Assembly: GCF_001717955.1 (NCBI RefSeq)
Contig: NZ_CP014168.1
Span: 4,619,501-4,683,500 of the forward strand
Source: Sphingomonas panacis
GTDB taxonomy: Bacteria > Pseudomonadota > Alphaproteobacteria > Sphingomonadales > Sphingomonadaceae
DNA length: 64,000 nt
Direction: 5' to 3'
In this document: piece by piece, positions 18,719 to 28,556 of the stretch
How the letters are laid out: every line of letters begins with the position of its first letter
Position numbering within the stretch: position 1 is the first letter of the stretch
The notes under the pieces: generated by a model
Database searches by the model: none
What the model was told of the DNA's origin: nothing
Seen by the model: the letters and a program-made list of their open reading frames with translations, nothing else
Made by a program: the position numbers and the translations under genes

Positions 18719-19195
18719 ATGCCAGATCTGACTCACCTCGACGAAACCGGCGCCGCACACATGGTCGATGTCGGCGGCAAGGCCGTCACCGCGCGGCAGG
18801 CGATCGCCACCGGCCGCATCACCATGTCGGCCGCCGCCGCCGACGCGATCCGCCACGGCACCGCGGTCAAGGGCGATGTCCTCGCGGTCGCGCGCATCGC
18901 CGGCATCATGGCCGCCAAGCGCACCAGCGATCTTATCCCGCTCTGCCACCCGCTGCCGCTCACCCGCGTCGCGATTGATCTCGCGCCCGATGCGGAAGGC
19001 GTCACCGTCACCGCGACCGCCGCGACCGAGGGCAAGACCGGCGTCGAAATGGAAGCGCTCACCGCCGCCAGCGTCGCGCTGCTGACGATCTACGATATGG
19101 CCAAGGCGATCGACAAGGCGATGGTCATCACCGGCGTGCGGCTGCTGGAGAAACGTGGCGGCAAGTCGGGCGAGTGGCGGGCTGGGGCGGAGTAG
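18719..19195 (+). CDS. moaC: Cyclic pyranopterin monophosphate synthase
   Basis: The 158-residue enzyme acts with MoaA to make cPMP, the first intermediate of molybdenum cofactor. The family segments are [17 protein letters not shown] at the N-terminus, [10 protein letters not shown] (active site), [12 protein letters not shown] and [12 protein letters not shown] 18719 begins at the conserved N-terminus, whereas an upstream extension to 18536 would translate a repeat element. A GAAGG lies 8-12 nt upstream. moeA, which would normally follow, is 2.3 kb further on, beyond a toxin-antitoxin module and an AT-rich gene. Confidence 0.95.
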   Translation: MPDLTHLDETGAAHMVDVGGKAVTARQAIATGRITMSAAAADAIRHGTAVKGDVLAVARIAGIMAAKRTSDLIPLCHPLPLTRVAIDLAPDAEGVTVTATAATEGKTGVEMEALTAASVALLTIYDMAKAIDKAMVITGVRLLEKRGGKSGEWRAGAE

Positions 19196-19205
19196 TTAAC
19201 TACCC

Positions 19206-19275
19206 CCGTTCGTCCTGAGTAGCGGCCCTGAGCGCCTGCCTTGGCAGGCAGCCGAAGGGACGCGTATCGAAGGAC
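19206..19275. repeat. REP-like element, variant of family A
   Basis: It starts with the same CCGTTCGTCCTGAG core as family A, continues through a CCTGCC-TTGG-CAGG hairpin and ends GTATCGAAGGACC. It lies directly after moaC and before the 3' end of the convergent toxin gene, marking the left side of the insertion between moaC and moeA. Confidence 0.55.
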
Positions 19276-19314
19276 CGGCCCGGCGCGAAACCCGTGCAGG
19301 CAAAGGCGCCGCAC

Positions 19315-19638
19315 TCACGCAATCGCGAAGAACACCGCCAGCGCACGCGTCACCGCCAGCATCGCCTCGGCATCGAGGCTGCCGATCGTCGCGCCGATCT
19401 TATCGCGCTTCACCGACATCGCCTTGTCCACCATGATCTGCGAACGCGCCCGCAGGCCATTGGCAGGCGTCGGCTCGATCGTCGTGCGGATCAGCGGCGC
19501 GTCCACCAACGTTCTGGAGACGAGCAACACCGTCACCGTGCCGGTTTCGGCGAACTGATCGGACTGGATGATGAGCGCCGGGCGCGGTTTGCCGAAATCC
19601 CCCGACAGCGCAATGGTGACGAGATCGCCCCGCTTCAC
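19315..19638 (-). CDS. MazF/PemK-type toxin of a toxin-antitoxin pair
   Basis: The 107-residue protein begins VKRGDLVTIALSGDFGKPRPALIIQ, the typical PemK/MazF opening: a GD(L/I)V strand followed by GKPRPALI. The RTTIEPTPANGL and SQIMVDKAMSVKRDKIG segments match the later strands that hold the active-site Thr/Ser-Gln and Lys. Such toxins are sequence-specific mRNA endonucleases that arrest growth when the antitoxin is lost. GTG 19638 overlaps the antitoxin stop (GTGA), and the longer frame to 19782 is spurious. Confidence 0.85.
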   Translation of the reverse strand: MKRGDLVTIALSGDFGKPRPALIIQSDQFAETGTVTVLLVSRTLVDAPLIRTTIEPTPANGLRARSQIMVDKAMSVKRDKIGATIGSLDAEAMLAVTRALAVFFAIA

Positions 19639-19859
19639 GCTTCGCCTGCGGGGTCCATATCGGCAAGCGCGGCGTCTAGGAATGCGTCCAGATCGGCGTC
19701 GGCGGCATCGGCCGCCGCGACGATGCGTGCCTGCCGCCGGCATTCCTCGGCGAAGCCGGCGCGTCGCGTGTCGGGCACCCAAATCTGAATCGGGCGCAAA
19801 CCAGCGGCACGCAGTGCGTCGCGGCGCTTGCGGACCCGTTCATTGAGAGGTGCTGGCAT
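19635..19859 (-). CDS. Antitoxin of the MazE-like / DUF3018 family
   Basis: The 74-residue protein (starts MPAPLNERVRKRRDALRAAG) resembles DUF3018 antitoxins: an N-terminal basic RxRKRRxxLRxxGLRPIQIWVPDTR region that should bind DNA as a ribbon-helix-helix-like dimer, and an acidic C-terminus (DADLDAFLDAALADMD) that should wrap the toxin. It is encoded first in the operon and overlaps the toxin start by 4 nt, the standard layout for type II modules. A perfect 12-bp palindrome 18 nt upstream of its ATG is a likely self-regulation site. Confidence 0.82.
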   Translation of the reverse strand: MPAPLNERVRKRRDALRAAGLRPIQIWVPDTRRAGFAEECRRQARIVAAADAADADLDAFLDAALADMDPAGEA

Positions 19860-19877
19860 CGCGCGGCCCTTTAGATT

Positions 19878-19889
19878 GTTACATGTAAC
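19878..19889. promoter_or_regulatory. Perfect 12-bp palindrome, candidate toxin-antitoxin operator
   Basis: GTTACATGTAAC reads identically on both strands and lies 18 nt upstream of the antitoxin ATG (19859). Type II antitoxins commonly repress their own operon through such a site. The position fits; binding is inferred. Confidence 0.55.
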
Positions 19890-19992
19890 GTATGCCTCGA
19901 ACGGCGCGGACGCAAGGACGAGGTCGCGTTAAGACGCAAATGCACCGCAGACGGTTTAGATATTTATCCCCTTCGAAATTTAATATTTAAAT

Positions 19993-21261
19993 TCATACGG
20001 ATTTATTTTTTAATAACGAACGGTGCTCTCTCATGATGCGCCTGTTCGCGCGTTCCAATTTACTCATAATATTATCTCGCAACAAAATGAGTATCTTGAG
20101 CTGTATCATATCATCAATATTTCCAGACCTTAGTATGAGACCAGTTACAAAAGTTATATCGAATGCAGAAAGCTGTGCCGGGTCGACGAACCCGATATTA
20201 CTCGCTCCGGCAAGGCCAGTCGGTGAACCAAGTTCGCGCAAAAGGCCGAGGCGAAACGCTATACCCTTTGGACTCGCATGCACGTTGTAACTTGCCATTC
20301 CATAGTAGGCTCTCATTTCGATCTTACCGGCGGCTTGTTCGAGATCGATGAAACGGGGCTTTTTCAGACCAAGGTGGAAGCCCGCCCAACCGTATTCGGA
20401 ACCAAACCGGTCGCCGTACAAAACGAGCGCCTGAGCATAAGCGCTTTCGACTTCTGCAATCTCTTTTTTTGAAAGAGGAGCTAGCCCCAACGTTGAATGA
20501 CTCGCCTGATAACGGTCCATCGCACGTTTCGCTTCGACAGCTTCGTGAGCTCGGTATCGTACGGCCAAATCTTCACCGAAATGCGCGATGACCGCTGCCA
20601 CGATTGTAATCTCGTGCAACGTACGCCACCGCGCCATCGCACCGTCAGCGAACCCGTTCTCCATCAGGCACAGGATTTCAGCTACGACTTGGCAGGCACG
20701 AACATGCAGATGCCTAATTGTATCTTGAAGAACGAGGTTGCGTTTGGCGCGGGAACGCCGTCGACGCTGCTCCACTATGGCACCAATCTCGTGTGAGATG
20801 GTGTACATCATTCTCAGTATGTCAAACGCCGCACCCCATCGCTCTTCAAGACGTTCACGAAAGCCGCCGCCCGTTGCCAACTGCCAATCACGCTGCGCTC
20901 GCCAATCGCCTTTAAGGCTCTTGAGAATAATCTGCGCTGAATCGTCAATGATTTTGGTGATGATCGAGGGAACTTCGGTCTTCACAAACGAGTGTATCTC
21001 ACGTTCGATATTTTGGATTTCGGCCGGGGTAAACTCTATCGTTATATCGCGTTCGTCCGCCGAATTAAACTCAAATGGTTTTTCGACTCTTGCGATTATA
21101 TGATCGGCAAACGCCAGCGCTAGACCGTGGGGCGCGTTAGGTACTTTCTGATCAATTAACGCAGTGATTTTAGTCTTGAACAATTGCTTAGGTATAGCCT
21201 TCAACTGCGTTACAATAATCTTGTGAATATCTGTGGTTCGTGATTCTTTGTTACGCGACAT
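19993..21261 (-). CDS. Unknown protein resembling DUF5677, AT-rich, probably acquired
   Basis: The 422-residue protein starts at ATG 21261, which has a strong GGGAGGG site 5 nt upstream; the extension to 21399 lacks support. The N-terminal 150 residues are charged and lysine-rich, without recognised motif. The middle, about 170-260 (HLHVRACQVVAEILCLMENGF followed by ARWRTLHEI), looks like the helical DUF5677 core, and its RxxHE segment is the best conserved part. No signal peptide or membrane helix is seen. The codons are visibly AT-richer than in all neighbours, with Ile/Lys/Asn-rich stretches, indicating horizontal transfer. Families of this type appear in defence and mobile contexts, but no activity can be assigned. 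Confidence 0.65.
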   Translation of the reverse strand: MSRNKESRTTDIHKIIVTQLKAIPKQLFKTKITALIDQKVPNAPHGLALAFADHIIARVEKPFEFNSADERDITIEFTPAEIQNIEREIHSFVKTEVPSIITKIIDDSAQIILKSLKGDWRAQRDWQLATGGGFRERLEERWGAAFDILRMMYTISHEIGAIVEQRRRRSRAKRNLVLQDTIRHLHVRACQVVAEILCLMENGFADGAMARWRTLHEITIVAAVIAHFGEDLAVRYRAHEAVEAKRAMDRYQASHSTLGLAPLSKKEIAEVESAYAQALVLYGDRFGSEYGWAGFHLGLKKPRFIDLEQAAGKIEMRAYYGMASYNVHASPKGIAFRLGLLRELGSPTGLAGASNIGFVDPAQLSAFDITFVTGLILRSGNIDDMIQLKILILLRDNIMSKLERANRRIMREHRSLLKNKSV

Positions 21262-21530
21262 AGTGCCCTCCCCGATCCCGGTATACTGGACGCGGGGATC
21301 AACTGCTACAATCCGCTCCCCACAGGAAACGCGACAGTAATCTAACGTCGGCCACGCTCTTAAAATCGGAGCGTGGGTTGGCGCCCTTACGCGGCGCATA
21401 AACTATAAATCGAACATCCTCACCCGAACATGCCTCTACTGTCCTAGTAGCCCTACACCCTCAACTCCCATATAGTGCGCTCCCCGGTACACGCCCCGGA
21501 GTAACGCTCACCGTCCCGGACTCCCCCAAC

Positions 21531-22715
21531 ATGCCACCCCTAGTCTCCGTAGAAACCGCCCTCGCCCGCCTCCTCGCGCTCGCGCACCCGGTCGCACCCG
21601 AAACCGTCCCGATCCGCGCCGCCGCCGGTCGCTGGGCCGCCGAGGACGTCGCGGCGCTGCGCACCCAGCCCTATGCCGATCTCTCGGCTATGGACGGCTA
21701 TGCGTTGCGCTTCGCCGATCTGCCCGGCCCCTTCACCGTCATCGGCGAGAGCGCGGCCGGCACGCCCTTCGCCGGAACGGTCGGCGCGCAGGAGGCGGTC
21801 CGCATCTTCACCGGCGCGACGATGCCCGCCGGGGCCGACACCGTGCTGGTGCAGGAGGAGGCCGCGCGCGACGGCACGATCCTGAGCGTCACCGGCGCAG
21901 GCCCGGCCTATGCCGGCCGCAACGTGCGCCGCGCGGGGCTGGATTTCCACGCGGGCGATGTGCTCGTCCCCGCCGGCGCGCGGATCACCCCGGCGCGGAT
22001 CGCGGTGGCGGCGACCGGCGGGCACGGCACCCTGCCCGTCCGCCGCGCGCTTCGCGTCGCCACCGTCGCGACCGGCGACGAACTGGTCGCGCCCGGCGCG
22101 CCGCTGCCGCCCGGCGCTTTGCCCGAATCGAACGGCGCGATGCTCGCCGCGATGCTCGCCGATCTGCCGGTCGAGGTCGTCGATCTCGGCATCCTGCCCG
22201 ATCGGCTCGACACGATCACCGCCGCCTTCGCACGCGTCGATGCCGATATCCTCGTCACCACCGGCGGCGCGTCGGTCGGCGATCATGATCTGGTGCGGCC
22301 CGCGCTGGAGGCGGCGGGCGGCGTCCTCGATTTCTGGCGGATCGCGCTTCGCCCCGGCAAGCCGATGCTGGCGGGGCGGCTGAACGGCACGGTGGTGCTC
22401 GGCCTGCCCGGCAACCCCGTCTCCGCCTTCGTCACCGCGACGTTGTTCCTGCGCCCGCTCATCGCGTTCATGAGCGGTGCCGCCGATCCCCAGCCGCGCC
22501 GCGCGAGCGCGATCCTCGGCGAAGACCTGCCCGCCAACGATCACCGCGCCGATTATCTGCGTGCCGAGACGCGGGGTGGCCGCGTCTATGTCGCGGCGAT
22601 CCAGGACAGTTCGATGCTGCGCACGCTTGCCCGCGCCGACTGCCTGGTGATCCGCGCGCCGAACGCGCCCGCCGCCAAGGCCGGCGACTCGGTGGAAATC
22701 CTGCCGCTCGGCTGA
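21531..22715 (+). CDS. moeA: Molybdopterin molybdenumtransferase
   Basis: The 394-residue enzyme inserts molybdate into adenylated molybdopterin. The segments SAMDGYALRF, VRIFTGATMPAGADTVLVQEE, SNGAMLAAML, TTGGASVGDHD and ALRPGKPMLAG, GLPGNPVSAFV follow in the usual MoeA domain order. No ribosome-binding site is evident before ATG 21531, but the residues SVETALARLL that follow match the family N-terminus. lexA follows 68 nt downstream in the same direction with its own promoter and SOS box. Its usual partner moaC is separated by the insertion described above. Confidence 0.95.
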   Translation: MPPLVSVETALARLLALAHPVAPETVPIRAAAGRWAAEDVAALRTQPYADLSAMDGYALRFADLPGPFTVIGESAAGTPFAGTVGAQEAVRIFTGATMPAGADTVLVQEEAARDGTILSVTGAGPAYAGRNVRRAGLDFHAGDVLVPAGARITPARIAVAATGGHGTLPVRRALRVATVATGDELVAPGAPLPPGALPESNGAMLAAMLADLPVEVVDLGILPDRLDTITAAFARVDADILVTTGGASVGDHDLVRPALEAAGGVLDFWRIALRPGKPMLAGRLNGTVVLGLPGNPVSAFVTATLFLRPLIAFMSGAADPQPRRASAILGEDLPANDHRADYLRAETRGGRVYVAAIQDSSMLRTLARADCLVIRAPNAPAAKAGDSVEILPLG

Positions 22716-22742
22716 TGGACGCTGCTTGACTTGCATCCTACC

Positions 22743-22757
22743 GTTCCATATTGGTTC
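22743..22757 (+). promoter_or_regulatory. LexA-binding SOS box upstream of lexA
   Basis: GTTC-CATATTG-GTTC (direct repeat with 7-nt spacer) matches the alphaproteobacterial SOS box GTTC-N7-GTTC exactly. It lies 26 nt before the lexA ATG and downstream of a TTGACT (22726-22731) that could be the -35 element, so LexA bound here would cover the -10 region and repress its own gene. Confidence 0.88.
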
Positions 22758-22783
22758 CGCATCTGTTCGGACGGAGGAACGCG

Positions 22784-23461
22784 ATGCTCACTCGCAAGCA
22801 GCACGAGCTGATCTGCTTCATCAATGATCGCCTGGAGGAAACCGGCGTGTCGCCCTCGTTCGAGGAGATGAAGGACGCGCTCGATCTCAAGTCGAAGTCG
22901 GGCGTGCATCGTTTGATCAGCGCGCTCGAGGAACGCCAGTTCATCCGCCGCTTGCCGAACCGCGCGCGTGCGCTCGAAGTGCTGCGCATGCCCGAGCGTG
23001 TCGCGACCGCAAAGAAGGCAAACGTCGCACCACCTTTGCCACCCGCAAACATCCGCACCCTGCCCCAGCCCGCCAACGACGTGATCGAAATCCCGCTCCA
23101 CGGCCGCATCGCCGCCGGCGTGCCGATCGAGGCGTTCGAGGGCCAGTCGATGCTCGCGGTCCCCGCCGCCCTGTTGGGCGGTGGCGAGCATTATGCCCTT
23201 GAAGTCGCAGGCGATTCGATGGTCGATGCCGGTATCTTGGATGGCGATTACGCGCTCATCCGCCGCACCGAAACCGCCCGCGACGGCGAGATCGTCGTCG
23301 CGCTGATCGAAGAGGCCGAAGCGACTCTCAAATACTTCCGCCGCGAAGGCGCGATGGTCCGTCTCGATCCCGCCAACCGCGCCTACGATCCCCAGCGCTA
23401 CGCCCCCGCCCAGGTCCGTATCCAGGGAAAGCTCGCCGGCCTGCTCCGCCGCTACGACTGA
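22784..23461 (+). CDS. lexA: LexA repressor of the SOS response
   Basis: The 225-residue repressor-protease has an N-terminal winged helix (about 1-65; [38 protein letters not shown]), a linker, and an S24 peptidase domain. The autocleavage site is A111-G112 in GRIAAGVP; the catalytic Ser145 ([10 protein letters not shown]) and Lys183 (ATLKYF) are present. RecA filaments trigger self-cleavage, releasing DNA-repair genes. ATG 22784 has GGAGG upstream and begins the conserved N-terminus. Self-regulation is indicated by the SOS box at 22743-22757. The 3' end overlaps the convergent comEC frame. Confidence 0.97.
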   Translation: MLTRKQHELICFINDRLEETGVSPSFEEMKDALDLKSKSGVHRLISALEERQFIRRLPNRARALEVLRMPERVATAKKANVAPPLPPANIRTLPQPANDVIEIPLHGRIAAGVPIEAFEGQSMLAVPAALLGGGEHYALEVAGDSMVDAGILDGDYALIRRTETARDGEIVVALIEEAEATLKYFRREGAMVRLDPANRAYDPQRYAPAQVRIQGKLAGLLRRYD

Positions 23462-25583
23462 CCCGCCACGGATGACGGTCCTCGCTGTGGCTCACGATAG
23501 CGATGTTTCGGGTTGAGAAGGTGATCGCCACCCCGCCCGTCCGCGCCAGCGCCACCGCATCGAGCTTCAACCAGCGCGGCGCACACGCGCGCGGCAGCCG
23601 CCGCTCGGAGATGACGATATCGGCGCCGGCGCACAGCGGAACGAGCTGCTCGACCGGCACAAGGTAAGAACTCCGCGTCGCAAGGATTCGCCAAGCACCG
23701 CGCCGCACAAGACACAGATCGCGACTGCACCGCGCATCAGGCTGTTCGGACATCAGCAGCGGCACCGCATCCACGCCGCCGTTCTCGGCAAAGGTCGATG
23801 CGGTATAATCGCCGGTCCGGTCGCGCAGCACCGCCAGATTGCCGCCAGCCGTGCGGATCGCCGCGTGCCGCCCGTCGCCGGTCACGAGCAGATCCGGCGC
23901 CGGCGTCAACGCCGCCCACGCCGCCCCGACCACCAGCGGCGCTACGCCCAGCCGCCGCCACCGCGTCCGCCACAAAGCGATCCAAAGCCCGCCCGCGACC
24001 ATCAACCCGTAGGCGCCCGCGGGCATCGCCGGGATCGAAGCCACCGCCCCCGGCAGCCCCGCCACCGCATGCGCGATCCAGAGCAACACATCGAGCGACC
24101 GCGATGTAACCCACCAGAACGGCGCTCCGGCGCCGACGCAATCAAACAGCAACGCCAGCGCCTCGAACGGCATCGTCACGAACGTCGTCAGCGGGATCGC
24201 CACGATATTGGCGACCGATCCGTACACGCCCGCCCGGTGGAAGTGGAACACCGAGATCGGGATCAGCGCCAGTTCGACGACGATTCCGGTCAGCAACAGC
24301 GACGCCGGCCCACGCAACATCGCCCGCCCGCGCCCTTCCTCATGCGGCCCGAACCAGCGCTTCATCGCGGGATGTTCGTGAAGCGACACGATCGCCACGA
24401 CCGCCGCGAACGAAAGCTGAAAGCTCGGCCCTGCCAGTGCTTCAGGATAGAGCAACAGCACCACGAACGCCCCCGCCGCGACCAGCCGCAGCGTGATCGC
24501 CTCGCGCCCCATCGCCAGCGCGACCAGCACCAGCAGCGCGGCGACGCACGATCGCACGGTCGGCACCTCGGCGCCGGTCAGCACCGTATAACCAATCGCC
24601 GCTAGCGCCCCCGCGCCGGCGGCGATCAGCGGCACCCGCCAGCGCAGCGCGATCCACGGCACCAGCGCGAGCAGGCGCGTCACGATCAACATCACCGCGC
24701 CGACCACGGCGGTGATGTGCAACCCGCTCACCGACAGCAGATGCGCGAGACCGGACCTCCGCATCGCCTCAGCGTCCTTCTCCGGGATCGCGCCCTGATC
24801 GCCGGTAGCGAGCGCGGCCGCGATCGCGCCGGTGCCGCCGCGCGCGCTCGCTTGGATGTGGCGGGACAACCGCTGCCGAAGCCCGTCATTCGCTGGCGCG
24901 CCGTGCCTTAGCACCGCCACCGGCGCGATCCCGCGCCCAGTCGCCCCGATCCCATCGAACCAGGCGACCCGCGCGAAATCATAGGCGCCCGGTACGGCGG
25001 GCGCTGGCGGCGGGAGCAGCCGCGCGCGCAACCGGATCGTCGCGCCGACGCCCAGCCCCGGCGGCACATCCGCAACCGCGAGGTTGACGCGCAGGTGCGC
25101 CGGCAAGACTGGCGCGGCGCGTTTGCCGTCCGCGATCACGCGCAAGGGCGCCAGCCGCAGCCGCACAAGATCGCGCGCGGCGATCGGATCGATCCGTTCG
25201 ACCTTCGCCTCGAATCGCGCCAGCACGGGGCCGGCAAGCGGCGCAACATCGGCTGACTCGGCGCGCCACCAGATCAAAATGATGCCGAACACGACGAGCA
25301 GTGCCGCCACCGCAACCGCTCGCCCCGCCCGATCACCGCGCGCGACCGCGATTGCGGTGAGCGACACGCCTCCTGCCCCCAACGCCGCGACACGCCATGT
25401 CAGCGGATCGGGCAGCACCAGCCACGCAGTGATGCCCGCGCCCAGCATCACCGGCAGCCAGAGCACGAGTTGGTCCCGCTCGGCCTCCAGCCATCGCTCC
25501 AGCGCCGCGCGGCACGGGCGCTGCCAGCCGATTTGAAGCGGCGAAGGTCGCGTGCTAGGGGCGTCGGCGGCTGAGTTGGCCAT
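23328..25583 (-). CDS. comEC: ComEC/Rec2-family DNA-uptake channel, with 3' extension over lexA
   Basis: The 751-residue membrane protein has an N-terminal DUF4131 region ([15 protein letters not shown] helices, then a soluble domain), and the Competence domain with the hallmark [24 protein letters not shown] segment and about ten helices. The C-terminal domain (from about 600) is a remnant of the metallo-beta-lactamase fold lacking the HxHxDH metal site, as in many alphaproteobacteria. ComEC moves single-stranded DNA across the inner membrane during transformation. The last 45 or so codons run antisense to lexA and are Arg/Gly-rich, which suggests a lost stop codon (see findings). The ATG at 25583 lies inside the longest possible gltX frame, so the two starts are close and divergent. 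Confidence 0.85.
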   Translation of the reverse strand: MANSAADAPSTRPSPLQIGWQRPCRAALERWLEAERDQLVLWLPVMLGAGITAWLVLPDPLTWRVAALGAGGVSLTAIAVARGDRAGRAVAVAALLVVFGIILIWWRAESADVAPLAGPVLARFEAKVERIDPIAARDLVRLRLAPLRVIADGKRAAPVLPAHLRVNLAVADVPPGLGVGATIRLRARLLPPPAPAVPGAYDFARVAWFDGIGATGRGIAPVAVLRHGAPANDGLRQRLSRHIQASARGGTGAIAAALATGDQGAIPEKDAEAMRRSGLAHLLSVSGLHITAVVGAVMLIVTRLLALVPWIALRWRVPLIAAGAGALAAIGYTVLTGAEVPTVRSCVAALLVLVALAMGREAITLRLVAAGAFVVLLLYPEALAGPSFQLSFAAVVAIVSLHEHPAMKRWFGPHEEGRGRAMLRGPASLLLTGIVVELALIPISVFHFHRAGVYGSVANIVAIPLTTFVTMPFEALALLFDCVGAGAPFWWVTSRSLDVLLWIAHAVAGLPGAVASIPAMPAGAYGLMVAGGLWIALWRTRWRRLGVAPLVVGAAWAALTPAPDLLVTGDGRHAAIRTAGGNLAVLRDRTGDYTASTFAENGGVDAVPLLMSEQPDARCSRDLCLVRRGAWRILATRSSYLVPVEQLVPLCAGADIVISERRLPRACAPRWLKLDAVALARTGGVAITFSTRNIAIVSHSEDRHPWRVSRSGGAGRRAFPGYGPGRGRSAGDRRRGWRDRDGPSRLRGGSI

Positions 25584-25611
25584 CGATATTCATGTCTGGG
25601 AGCAAGCGCGG

Positions 25612-27051
25612 TTGGGCGCAACATCTGATAGCGCGGCGGCCGTATCCGGCACGCCCGAAACCGCAAACATCGTCACCCGGTTCGCGCCCTCGCCGACCGG
25701 TTATCTGCACATCGGCGGCGCGCGCACGGCTTTGTTCAACTGGCTGTACGCGAAAGCAAAGGGCGGCAAGTTCCTGCTGCGAATCGAGGATACCGATCGC
25801 GCGCGCTCGACCCAGCCGGCGATCGATGCGATCCTGACCTCGATGCAGTGGCTCGGGCTGGATTGGGACGGCGATGCCGTGTTCCAGTTCGAACGCGCCG
25901 TGCGCCATGCGGAGGTCGCGCATCAGATGGTTGAAAGCGGCCACGCCTACCGCTGCTACATGACGCACGAGGAACTCGCCGCGATGCGCGCCCAGGCGGA
26001 AGCCGCCAAGCGTCCGTTGCGGGTTCGCAGCCCGTGGCGTGATCGCGCACCGGAAGCGGGCGAGAAGCCCTATGTCATTCGCCTCAAGGCGCCGACCGAA
26101 GGCGCCACGACGATCGTCGACCGCGTTCAGGGCAGCATCACCGTCCAGAATTCGGAACTCGACGATCTCATCCTGCTGCGCTCGGATGGCACGCCGACCT
26201 ATATGCTCGCGGTGGTGGTGGACGATCACGACATGGGCGTGACGCACGTCATCCGCGGCGACGACCATCTCAATAATGCCTTCCGCCAGTTGCCGATCAT
26301 CAAGGCGATGAATTGGCCCGAGCCGGTCTATGCGCACGTACCGATGATCCACGGGCCGGACGGCGGCAAGCTTTCCAAGCGGCACGGCGCGGTCGGCGTC
26401 GAATATTATCGCGACGAACTCGGCATGCTGCCCGAGGCGGTCGACAATTATCTGCTCCGGCTCGGCTGGGGTCACGGCGATGACGAGATCATCAGCCGCG
26501 AGCAAGCCGTAGCGTGGTTCGACCTGGACGGCATCGGCAAGTCGCCATCGCGCTTCGATCTAAAGAAGCTCGAAAACCTCAACGGGCATTATATCCGTGA
26601 AGCGGACGACGCACGATTGGCCAAGCTGGTCGCTGCGCGGTTCGATCCCGCACTAGACGGGCATCAGCTCACGCTGCTCGAACGAGCCATGCCATCGCTC
26701 AAACCGCGCGCGGCCAGCGTGATCGAGCTTGTCGATGGTGCGCAGTTCCTGTTCCGCCAGCGGCCGCTCGCCATTGCGGCAGAGGCTGAGCCGCTAATCG
26801 CCGGAAACGCGCAACCGTTGCTCGCTGCACTGCACACAGCGCTTGACGCGCTCGACGACTGGGATACGGAAGCTCTCGAGTCTGCGGTTCGGCAGGTTGC
26901 CGAGGATGCGGGGGTCAAACTCGGCCAGGTCGCGCAGCCGCTGCGCGCCGCATTGACCGGACGCAAGACCTCTCCCGGTATCTTCGACGTGCTTGTGCTG
27001 CTCGGGCGCGAGGAAAGCCTCGGCCGGATTGCAGATCAGATAAAGAACTGA
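25612..27051 (+). CDS. gltX: Glutamyl-tRNA synthetase
   Basis: The enzyme charges tRNA-Glu. The class I signatures are [19 protein letters not shown] (HIGH-type) and [10 protein letters not shown] (KMSKS-type), and the C-terminal anticodon-binding domain is complete. No ATG lies before the conserved [13 protein letters not shown] 25612, with GGGAG about 9 nt upstream, gives 479 residues and is preferred; GTG 25552 and TTG 25576 are alternatives that would overlap the divergent comEC. The gene is followed after 18 nt by gltA, which has its own strong ribosome-binding site. Confidence 0.94.
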   Translation: MGATSDSAAAVSGTPETANIVTRFAPSPTGYLHIGGARTALFNWLYAKAKGGKFLLRIEDTDRARSTQPAIDAILTSMQWLGLDWDGDAVFQFERAVRHAEVAHQMVESGHAYRCYMTHEELAAMRAQAEAAKRPLRVRSPWRDRAPEAGEKPYVIRLKAPTEGATTIVDRVQGSITVQNSELDDLILLRSDGTPTYMLAVVVDDHDMGVTHVIRGDDHLNNAFRQLPIIKAMNWPEPVYAHVPMIHGPDGGKLSKRHGAVGVEYYRDELGMLPEAVDNYLLRLGWGHGDDEIISREQAVAWFDLDGIGKSPSRFDLKKLENLNGHYIREADDARLAKLVAARFDPALDGHQLTLLERAMPSLKPRAASVIELVDGAQFLFRQRPLAIAAEAEPLIAGNAQPLLAALHTALDALDDWDTEALESAVRQVAEDAGVKLGQVAQPLRAALTGRKTSPGIFDVLVLLGREESLGRIADQIKN

Positions 27052-27069
27052 ATAGAGGAAGAGACATCG

Positions 27070-28353
27070 ATGACCGACACCGCGAAACTAAGTGTAGCCG
27101 GCAAGGACGTTGAAAACGCGGTGATTTCGGGCACGGTCGGCCCGGATGTGATCGACATTCGCAAGCTGTATGCGCAGACTGGAATGTTCACCTACGATCC
27201 GGGCTTCACCTCGACGGCGAGCTGCGACTCGGCGATCACCTATATTGACGGTGACGAAGGTGTGCTGCTCCACCGCGGGTATCCGATCGGCCAGCTCGCC
27301 GAACAGTCGAGCTTCATGGAAACATGCTATCTCTTGCTCAACGGCGAGCTGCCCTCGGGCGACGAACTCACCAAGTTCGAATACACGATCAGCCGCCATA
27401 CCATGCTCCACGAGCAACTCGCGACCTTCTATCGCGGTTTCCGCCGCGACGCGCACCCGATGGCGGTAATGTGCGGCGTCGTCGGCGCGCTGTCAGCCTT
27501 CTACCAGGATTCGGCCGATGTGTCGGACCCGATGCAGCGCATGATCGCGAGCCACCGGCTGATCGCCAAGATGCCGACGATCGCGGCGATGGCGTATAAA
27601 TATTCGATCGGCCAGCCGTTCATGCACCCCAAGAACGACCTGAGCTACACCGGCAACTTCCTGCGCATGACGTTCGGCGTTCCGGCCGAGGAATATGAGG
27701 TCAACCCAATCGTCGAGAAGGCGATGGACCGGATCTTCATCCTCCACGCCGATCACGAACAGAACGCCTCGACCTCGACCGTCCGGCTCGCCGGCTCGTC
27801 GGGCGCCAATCCCTTCGCGTGTATCGCGGCGGGCATCGCCTGTTTGTGGGGTCCCGCACATGGCGGCGCCAACGAGGCCGCCCTCAACATGCTGCGCGAG
27901 ATCGGCACACCCGACAAGATTCCGCATTATATCGAACGCGCCAAGGACAAGAACGACCCGTTCCGCCTGATGGGCTTCGGTCACCGCGTTTACAAAAACT
28001 ACGATCCGCGCGCGACGGTGATGCAGAAGACCGTGCGCGAGGTGTTCGCCTCGCTCAACGTCACCGATCCGGTGTTCGAAACCGCACTGCGGCTCGAGGA
28101 AATCGCGCTCAGCGACCCGTACTTCATCGAGAAGAAGCTGTTTCCGAACGTGGATTTCTACTCGGGCATCATCCTCTCGGCGATCGGCTTCCCTACGACG
28201 ATGTTCACCGCGCTGTTCGCGCTCGCCCGCACCGTCGGCTGGGTCGCTCAGTGGAACGAGATGATCTCGGACCCGGCGCAGAAGATCGGCCGTCCGCGCC
28301 AGCTCTACACCGGCGCGACCGAGCGCGACTATGTCCCCGTCGCCGCGCGCTAA
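27070..28353 (+). CDS. gltA: Citrate synthase, type II
   Basis: The 427-residue TCA-cycle enzyme condenses oxaloacetate with acetyl-CoA. The active-site histidines and aspartate lie in [30 protein letters not shown] and PNVDFYSGI. The N-terminal small domain (YTQTG-like [16 protein letters not shown]) marks the hexameric, NADH-sensitive Gram-negative type. ATG 27070 is preceded by GAGGAAGAG. A small membrane-protein gene overlaps its last codons. It probably shares transcripts with gltX. Confidence 0.97.
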   Translation: MTDTAKLSVAGKDVENAVISGTVGPDVIDIRKLYAQTGMFTYDPGFTSTASCDSAITYIDGDEGVLLHRGYPIGQLAEQSSFMETCYLLLNGELPSGDELTKFEYTISRHTMLHEQLATFYRGFRRDAHPMAVMCGVVGALSAFYQDSADVSDPMQRMIASHRLIAKMPTIAAMAYKYSIGQPFMHPKNDLSYTGNFLRMTFGVPAEEYEVNPIVEKAMDRIFILHADHEQNASTSTVRLAGSSGANPFACIAAGIACLWGPAHGGANEAALNMLREIGTPDKIPHYIERAKDKNDPFRLMGFGHRVYKNYDPRATVMQKTVREVFASLNVTDPVFETALRLEEIALSDPYFIEKKLFPNVDFYSGIILSAIGFPTTMFTALFALARTVGWVAQWNEMISDPAQKIGRPRQLYTGATERDYVPVAAR

Positions 28354-28552
28354 CGCGCTGCGCATCGTTCTCCTCATCGCTGGCGCGCTCGCGCTGGCGA
28401 TGGGAGTGCTGTGGATCGGGCAAGGCATCGGCCTGATCCGCTGGCCGGCGTCGAGCTTCATGATCGATGAGCGGCGCTGGGTGCTTTATGGCGCGGTATT
28501 GGTCCTAGCGGGCGGTTTGCTGATCCTGCGGAACCGCCGCCCACGGCGGTGA
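28331..28552 (+). CDS. Small two-helix membrane protein, unknown
   Basis: The 73-residue protein has two hydrophobic helices (about 11-32, [20 protein letters not shown]; about 49-65, [15 protein letters not shown]) separated by a polar loop ([14 protein letters not shown]), and basic tails at both ends. The ATG overlaps the end of gltA by 23 nt in another frame, suggesting coupled translation. No named family is recognised, but the amphipathic layout and good codon pattern support a real gene. A hairpin covers its last codons. Confidence 0.65.
   Translation: MSPSPRANALRIVLLIAGALALAMGVLWIGQGIGLIRWPASSFMIDERRWVLYGAVLVLAGGLLILRNRRPRR
28533..28550. terminator. Hairpin between convergent gltA-side genes and corA
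   Basis: ACCGCCG-CCCA-CGGCGGT is a perfect 7-bp stem with a 4-nt loop at the 3' end of the small membrane-protein gene, just before the convergent corA stop. No T-run follows, so it is at best a weak or bidirectional terminator. Confidence 0.4.
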
Positions 28553-28556
28553 TTGT

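Noticed and set aside
19976..20032. Rho-independent terminator after the AT-rich gene
   Set aside because: The A/T-rich stretch is only approximately symmetric and lacks a stable stem.
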